A stretch of 64,000 bases of DNA. Source: Phytopythium helicoides (lineage: Eukaryota > Oomycota > Peronosporomycetes > Pythiales > Pythiaceae). The DNA is taken from contig JANFNE010000035.1 in NCBI GenBank assembly GCA_024867545.1, positions 124,001-188,000 on the forward strand, written 5' to 3'. The notes under the pieces were generated by a model that worked only from the letters and a program-made list of their open reading frames with translations, was not told the DNA's origin and did no database searches. This document shows, piece by piece, positions 58,901-64,000 of this stretch (position 1 is the stretch's first letter; every line of letters begins with the position of its first letter). The position numbers and the translations under genes are program-made.

Positions 58901-60331
58901 CTTCAATTGCTAGAGATCACTTAGTCGCTGTTCATGTCAATCGTGGATCACGCTCTGACAGGAAAGAAATTTCAGCCCTCATTGATCTTTTAACGTGTGA
59001 AAGCAACATTGTGGTGAAATGGGCTGCTACAATAATTGGCGATTTGGCAGCCAAAAACGATGCCAATAAAGTTGAGATTACTAAATGTGGAGGTATTGAT
59101 CCATTGGTGGCCTTGTTGCGAGCAGGAGACGAAGTACAGAGGGAGAAGGCAGCTGGTGCACTGTGGAGCCTTGCAGCATATAACGATTACAATTCTGGGA
59201 GAGATTGCAAAGTGTGGCGGTATTGACCCATTGGTAGCATTGGTCCGGAATGGTAACGACGTGCAGAAAGAGAACGCAGCAGGTGCACTGATGAATCTTG
59301 CAGCAAACAATAATCAAAACAAAGATCATATTGCGTCAAGTGGTGGAATTGATCCGTTGGTGGCAATGGTCCGGGATGGTAACGAAGTACAGAAGGAGAA
59401 AGCTGCTGGTACCTTGGCCGTTCTTGCAGCACACAATGAACAAAATAAAAGGAAGATAGCGTCGTGTGGTGGCATTGTTCCATTAGTTGCATTGCTGCGA
59501 GACGGCAACAGCACACAAAAGGAGAATTCTTCCGGTGCATTGGCGAATCTTGCAACTAACAGCAACAACCAAGTAAATATTGCTTTTTGCGGTGGTATAA
59601 GTCCGTTGGTGGCATTAGTGCGAGACGGTAATGATTTACAAAAGGAGAGAGCAGCTGGTGCACTGATGAATCTTGCTGCAAGCAAATCCAACCAAGTGGA
59701 GATTGCACTGTGCGGTGGAATTAGTCCGTTGGTGGCATTGGTACGAGGTGGCAATGATCTACAGAAGGAGAAGGCAGCCGGTGCATTGGGGAATCTTGCT
59801 GTAAACAACGACAACAAAATGGAGATTGGCTTGCGTATTGGTATTGGCCCTTTGGTGGAATTGGTCCGAAGTGGCAACAGCGTGCAGAAAGTGAAGGCAG
59901 CCGGTGCGTTGTGGAATCTTGCTTATAAAAATCCCTATGCAATAGTTGTGATTCGCGTCTGTGGCGCCATTAATCCACTGTTGAGTATGGTTGTGCGTGG
60001 AACGGATTGTGCAAAACTTCGAGCATCCGGAACACTGGCCTTTTTGGTTCCTGATGCCGCTACAAGGGCGACAATAATAATGCACGGAGGCATCCAAGCT
60101 CTGCTGATTCTTGTTCGAGACGCCTGCAATAATGACGATCGAGAAGAAGGGCTTGTTGCCATTCGTAATCTATGCTGCAGTCTTCATAATTGTGATATTC
60201 ACAACGAAAACAGGGTTTCCAACAGCTTCATAGGGGTTCAAGAAAGAGAAATACTGTCGCAGGTAGCTGAGAGCGGGTCAAGGAGGATTCAGCAAATTGC
60301 TCGAGAAATTCTGTCTAATTTGAACAAGTAA
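55924..60331 (+). CDS. Pseudokinase-kinase-armadillo protein, copy B (frameshifted)
   Basis: Inverted paralogue of the 45117-38554 gene. The first frame runs 55924-59226 (1100 aa) and ends in an armadillo repeat. The armadillo region continues in the next frame from about 59200 to a stop at 60331. The break is one extra base at or near the GGG at 59197-59199: with one G fewer the repeat reads on as SGEIAKCGG. It could be a genuine null allele or an assembly error. Domains match copy A: degenerate kinase (GKQLSMENVF), then an active-looking kinase with RGAYGSVHHG, VVVK, HADLKANNVL, DFGLSK, APECLPW. The first ORF alone would already make both kinase domains without the repeats. There are only about eight armadillo units, of 41-42 residues and clearly diverged from one another, unlike the 24 uniform units of copy A. 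Intronless otherwise. Confidence 0.82.
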
Positions 60332-60992
60332 GCTATTCGATCAGTTGGTGCGTCTTGCCACCGACGCAGTTCACATCAAAAATCGTTCGGCGATCCATAT
60401 TTGGTGACAAGACAGGAGCCAGGCCTCCGCCCAAACGACATGTTTTCAAAGTGTAAATGGTCGATACTGCCTTACTGCATCACTGAATGACACACATGAT
60501 TCTGGCGTCTCACTGTGTAGTTAACCCGAGCGAGCTTGACATTTCCACGAATGTCTTCTATCTTGAGCTCGCAAGCTCGTCACGCAGCGTTTTCCTGTGA
60601 GGTCGGCACCCACACTATCGCAGTGAAGTCAGTGTATATTTCCACCTCATCACCGAGTTCTCAACGGCAATCGACAACCAAAGGACAACGCTTGCAGGTC
60701 CAAAACTTCCCAGTTCGCCAATGTCGGACCTAACTGATACAAACCTGTACGTTCGTCCTCACCTACCAGCTGTCGCAGCCAAAACTCGTGGGAATCATGT
60801 CCATCCCTCCAGCATCTAATAAATCTCCTCCAACCCTCACCAAGTTAAGCCCATATCCCATACTACAAACCAACCTACTACACTCTACACTCCCATACCC
60901 CGCTGAACCCGCTCGTTTCCCATGGCAGTTGCACCACTCGTTTCCTTTTTTTTGCCGACACCTTCACTTCTCCTTCCGCCGCCTGTCACGCC
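60332..60992. other. Promoter region of membrane-protein family member 3
   Basis: About 660 bp. From 60820 it becomes pyrimidine-rich. An upstream ATG at 60922 opens a hydrophobic Pro/Leu-rich frame (MAVAPLVSFFLPTPSLLLPPP) that is out of frame with the gene at 60993; it would resemble a leader peptide only if spliced. No other feature seen. Confidence 0.4.
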
Positions 60993-61856
60993 ATGGCGCC
61001 AACCGTGCGCCGCCTCGCCACCGACGTCTGCGCGTTGCCTCCGTCCTCGCTCTTCGTCTCCTCTGCGTCCTCCTCGTCCTCAAATGCCGCCGCGTTGGTC
61101 TCCTGTGATGACGAGGGCCGCGTGGCCGCCGCCTGCCTCGCTGCCTGCTCCTGCCGCCGCCTGGTCGAAGCGGACGTCGCACTGTGCCTCGGCATGCCGT
61201 CGGGCGGCTGCGCGGCCGACGACTGTCGAGAGTTCACAATTTCAGCATTTGCAAGCTCCACGGACCTCAAGGACCAAGCCATCGACTTTTCAGGCTCCAA
61301 TGGGAATGACAAGAACGGACCGGCATTCTGGGTGTGGATTGTGATTGGCGTCGGCGTGCTGGTGGCCATCGCGGTGGTGGTGTTCATCGTGCGATGCTTC
61401 AAGAATCGGCCGACGCCGGGAGATAATAGAACAGAGATTGCTGAGGCAGAGAGGGCTGTGCAGTGGAGGAAGGACCAGAGGAGGGAAAGCGTCGCCACCA
61501 CACGCACGCACGGCACCAACGCAACCGAGGTGTCGGCCGTCTCGTCAGGCAGCAAGAGGACGGCAGTGAGCGCTGCCGCGCAACACTATGGCTCGCCGCT
61601 CACAGGGACAGAGTTGGCTGTTAGCATGTACCCGGATAGAGTGTTCTCGCCCATCAGCGACGAGTCCAAGGACTCGTCCGAGTACTCGCAGGGCGTTGAC
61701 GAGGACGGGAGGGCCATTCGTGTACCGCTCGTGCGGACTCAAGATGCCAGCAGGTCTGAGTCTAGCGACCTGGACTCGATGTCGAGCGGACTGTCCGTTG
61801 AAGACGAGACGTCGAGGTCAGCAGTCTATCCCCGTAAGAAATCCATCGAGTTCTAG
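60993..61856 (+). CDS. Single-pass membrane protein (family member 3)
   Basis: 287 aa, intronless. A Cys-rich N-terminal domain (CALPPSSLFVSSASSSSSN, then SCDDEG, CLAACSC, CLGMPSGGC, DDC) is followed by a short linker, one membrane helix at about 111-135 (FWVWIVIGVGVLVAIAVVVFIV), basic residues, and a 150-aa Ser/Asp/Arg-rich tail ending KKSIEF. The layout and the spacing of the first Cys, the aromatic/Ser patch and later Cys parallel the genes at 7256 and 9213. The IEF ending is shared with the 9213 gene. No signal peptide at this ATG. There is no long Thr stalk. Similarity is weak outside these features, so membership is likely rather than certain. Function unknown. Confidence 0.7.
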   Translation: MAPTVRRLATDVCALPPSSLFVSSASSSSSNAAALVSCDDEGRVAAACLAACSCRRLVEADVALCLGMPSGGCAADDCREFTISAFASSTDLKDQAIDFSGSNGNDKNGPAFWVWIVIGVGVLVAIAVVVFIVRCFKNRPTPGDNRTEIAEAERAVQWRKDQRRESVATTRTHGTNATEVSAVSSGSKRTAVSAAAQHYGSPLTGTELAVSMYPDRVFSPISDESKDSSEYSQGVDEDGRAIRVPLVRTQDASRSESSDLDSMSSGLSVEDETSRSAVYPRKKSIEF

Positions 61857-62440
61857 GCACATAATGTACACAGGTTGCAAGATCAAGCTCAAGTTTGTTG
61901 TCGCTGTAAGTGTCGAATGTGGTGCTGATCTCTCAATGAAGAACCCAGACTGGCGTATTGGATCAGGAAAATCCAGCGTGAGTTCAACCACCTCGCATTG
62001 AGCAGCCGCTGGTTCAAGTACAGTTTCCTTGGCAGCATCTCTAAGATGTTTAGTGACACGGGTGTGGCAACAGGAGCAGCACGCACTTCCTTCACCATCA
62101 AAATCCACTTCCTCGAGGCAGTGCGAGGTTGAGATCAGGATCATCTCATCACTCGACCTCACAGTTGACGACCGTGGTACTACGATGGTCGACTGAGTCA
62201 GCGTCAGAGTTTCTGACTTGGTAGCCATTCTATCACAAGTGTATCCAACTCAACCTTGGAGAGGAGACCTCTCCACGAAAAATCTCATTCTGGGTACTGG
62301 GTAGACTCAAGTGCTGCGTCTTCGAAACGATAAAAATCCAGTCGAGGCTCTTTTCACCCCTGGAAATGCGTCAAGGCTGGCGATTGGACACGCCACTAAC
62401 GAAACGCCAAAGTAGCAATGATGGCGCCTGCAGACATGCT
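61857..62440. other. Intergenic region with a doubtful minus-strand frame
   Basis: A minus-strand frame from an ATG at 62228 to 61818 (136 aa, starting MATKSETLTLTQ, with CCSCCHTRV) overlaps the end of the previous gene. It has no recognised domain and may be a small gene or chance. On the plus strand, ECGADLSMKNPDW near 61920 faintly resembles an ankyrin turn. Neither is strong. Confidence 0.25.
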
Positions 62441-62456
62441 ACTCACTTTCAAATTC
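62441..62456 (+). promoter_or_regulatory. Oomycete initiator-like motif before the GPI-type gene
   Basis: ACTCACTTTCAAATTC matches the oomycete initiator consensus at most defined positions. It lies about 36-50 bp before the ATG at 62492, which supports that ATG over the in-frame ATG at 62366 upstream. Confidence 0.4.
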
Positions 62457-62491
62457 AACTGGTGTCCCTCAAGCCTCAACAGCCACCTCCA

Positions 62492-63304
62492 ATGCTTCTC
62501 GGGATACTCATCGAGACAGCCTTCGTTCTCATGGTCGCCACTGACGGGGCCATTGGCAAGAGCGTCGATCCTTTGCGCTGGCACACCACCAACCAACCCA
62601 CCAATCTCGTGGCGCTAGGAAGTACAAGTGGAACTTCTGATGGCTGGTTTCTGTCGAAGCGATTCGACTCTGCAAACTGCACCGGCTCGCCAATCATGTT
62701 GATTGCGGGACAAGGATGCGAAGTCTCCGACGATGCGAGTGAGCAGTGCCTTTCTGGTGAGTTCGGCAGCACCAATGGAAGCTTGGATGTCGGAGCGTTG
62801 CCTTCGTATTACGCGTTCGACTGCGTAGTCGATGTAAGCGTCGCGGTGACCGACTCGTTTGGTGGCAATCCATTCCTACGCATTGACTACTACGCCGACA
62901 CGAGTTGTACCGAGCTAGAGACAATCAACGTATATGCAGCAGACGGCGAGTGCCACTATCTTATCACTGGAAGTGCTGCAGACGCTCTCACTCCGATGTC
63001 GTGGAGAATCACAGTCAACGCAAATGGAACCATATCGACGGTCGTCTTTTCGGGATATGGCTGTGACGGCGATGTGTACCAATGGCAGCAATTTACGAGC
63101 GCTGAGCTGCAAGCAGGTAAATGCAGCGACAGCGAAATTGCATCTTCCAATTCGGCATTGATATCAGCATCGGCATCAAGCAGTAGCGGGAACGGGAGTG
63201 ACAAGTCCAACTCTGGTGAAAGTGACACGTCTGCTGGATCCATCGTGAGGGTCGCTGCGGGTTGTGTAGCACTGATGGCAGTAATTGTTGCGATAGTGCT
63301 TTAG
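62492..63304 (+). CDS. Secreted, probably GPI-anchored protein
   Basis: 270 aa. The chosen start at 62492 begins a signal peptide (MLLGILIETAFVLMVATDG, cleavage near AIG); the in-frame ATG at 62366 would bury it. The mature part has about 10 Cys (for example ANCTGSP, GCEVSD, DTSCTE, DGECHY, GYGCDGD), consistent with disulphide bonds outside the cell, and several N-glycosylation sites (NCT, NGS, NGT). It ends in a Ser/Gly/Asn-rich linker (SSSGNGSDKSNSGESDTSAG) and a hydrophobic C-terminus with no basic residues after it (RVAAGCVALMAVIVAIVL), the pattern of a GPI attachment signal. The family is not recognised; a cell-surface or wall role is inferred. Confidence 0.75.
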   Translation: MLLGILIETAFVLMVATDGAIGKSVDPLRWHTTNQPTNLVALGSTSGTSDGWFLSKRFDSANCTGSPIMLIAGQGCEVSDDASEQCLSGEFGSTNGSLDVGALPSYYAFDCVVDVSVAVTDSFGGNPFLRIDYYADTSCTELETINVYAADGECHYLITGSAADALTPMSWRITVNANGTISTVVFSGYGCDGDVYQWQQFTSAELQAGKCSDSEIASSNSALISASASSSSGNGSDKSNSGESDTSAGSIVRVAAGCVALMAVIVAIVL

Positions 63305-64000
63305 GTGTACAAACTCACCACGACGTCGATACCTTGCATGAGGAGGGAATACTTTGCTTCAAGGTCGATTGATTTGCTCACGAGTAGCTTTCAGTTTGCA
63401 TACAGTTGCTGTAACATGTTCTTCTTGATGGGAATGATGTGTGCATAGCGTATCATTTCGGATTTATAAAAAACGACTTGCATCGAGAAACGCGTGAGTT
63501 TGCTGGATGTTATCGCGGAATGGAGCTGGCTGAATGGGAAGACTCTTTGCTCTTTCCCCAACTCGTCTAAACTCATCGAAAATGGCCCTCTATCAGTGTG
63601 TTCAGTACGGATTAGCTGTAAGTGACCAAATCTTTCGTCTCGAAGCAATTCAATATTTCAAATCGCAGCCAATCTTCGATCTACACCATTCTATCACCAG
63701 TGCTTAATGCTGGTGACGGTGATTATTACCAGTACGAAGCGGACAACTTTATCAAAATAAGTTCATACTTCAGGGTTCTTCAGACCCACCTCATTTATTA
63801 CTGCGTCGGCAAACCAGCAAACACCGCAAGTAATTTGTACAAGTGACTCGTACGGTGAAATTACGAGCCTTACCATCGAGAACTAGTTTAATAAATGGCT
63901 CGACTTACGTGGAGCATACGATGGATGCTAATCGGGGATGTTCGAGGAAGGTCTCTCATCAGCTACGATCTCATCGCATTCCGGATTTCATTTGCGCTGC
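63305..64000. other. Right-edge region without a recognised gene
   Basis: About 700 bp, AT-richer than the average of the window. Plus-strand frames at 63622-63846 and from an ATG at 63895 to the edge are open but have no recognisable features. The latter (MARLTWSIRWMLIGDV) could be the start of a gene continuing outside the window. Nothing else seen. Confidence 0.35.

Noticed and set aside
61818..62228. Minus-strand 136-aa frame as a gene
   Set aside because: No domain, overlaps the end of a better-supported gene, and no sign of conservation could be judged.
62366..62491. Upstream start of the GPI-type protein
   Set aside because: It would bury the signal peptide; the initiator-like motif lies between the two ATGs.
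1..64000. tRNA, rRNA and intact transposable elements
   Set aside because: Reading through the window I saw no cloverleaf-type boxes, rRNA blocks, reverse transcriptase, transposase or long terminal repeats. A dedicated scan could still find a tRNA I missed.

Overview
This is a stretch of nuclear DNA from a eukaryotic microbe, most likely an oomycete (Phytophthora/Pythium type). Genes are compact, many without introns. Where introns occur they are almost all 60-80 nt with GT..AG ends. The contents fit: P5B-type ATPases, full-length ABCA transporters, kinase-armadillo proteins, a long-chain PUFA elongase and a bacterial-type diaminopimelate decarboxylase. Initiator-like motifs resembling the oomycete core promoter occur at several starts. 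The species cannot be named from sequence alone.

Layout. 0-5.1 kb: edge of an unrecognised minus-strand gene, MRE11 (+), and a Nab2/ZC3H14-like RNA-binding protein (-, three exons). 5.1-12 kb: a gene-poor interval, then two tandem paralogues of an apparently undescribed single-pass membrane protein family, then a decayed P5B ATPase. 12-28.5 kb: two nearly identical ABCA transporters facing each other around a P5B ATPase, forming an inverted repeat of about 5.65 kb per arm. 29.2-32 kb: two tandem eight-exon M48 (OMA1-type) metalloproteases with matching exon sizes. 32-37.7 kb: a divergent third P5B ATPase and a FYVE-SYLF protein, both on minus. 38.5-45.1 kb: a giant pseudokinase-kinase-armadillo protein with 24 near-identical 41-residue repeats. 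45-48.4 kb: non-coding, with an ankyrin relic. 48.4-55 kb: P5B ATPase copy B, diaminopimelate decarboxylase, elongase. 55.9-60.3 kb: an inverted, frameshifted paralogue of the kinase gene. 61-63.3 kb: a third member of the membrane family and a probable GPI-anchored protein.

The main theme is duplication followed by patchy homogenisation. The two ABCA genes, two of the P5B ATPases and the armadillo repeats all show long stretches with almost no difference beside clearly diverged stretches, as expected of gene conversion or unequal exchange. P5B ATPases (polyamine or lipid flippases) and ABCA proteins (lipid transporters) share this locus, so it can be read as an expanding membrane-transport cluster. 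The most novel-looking protein material is the membrane family at 7.3, 9.2 and 61.0 kb.
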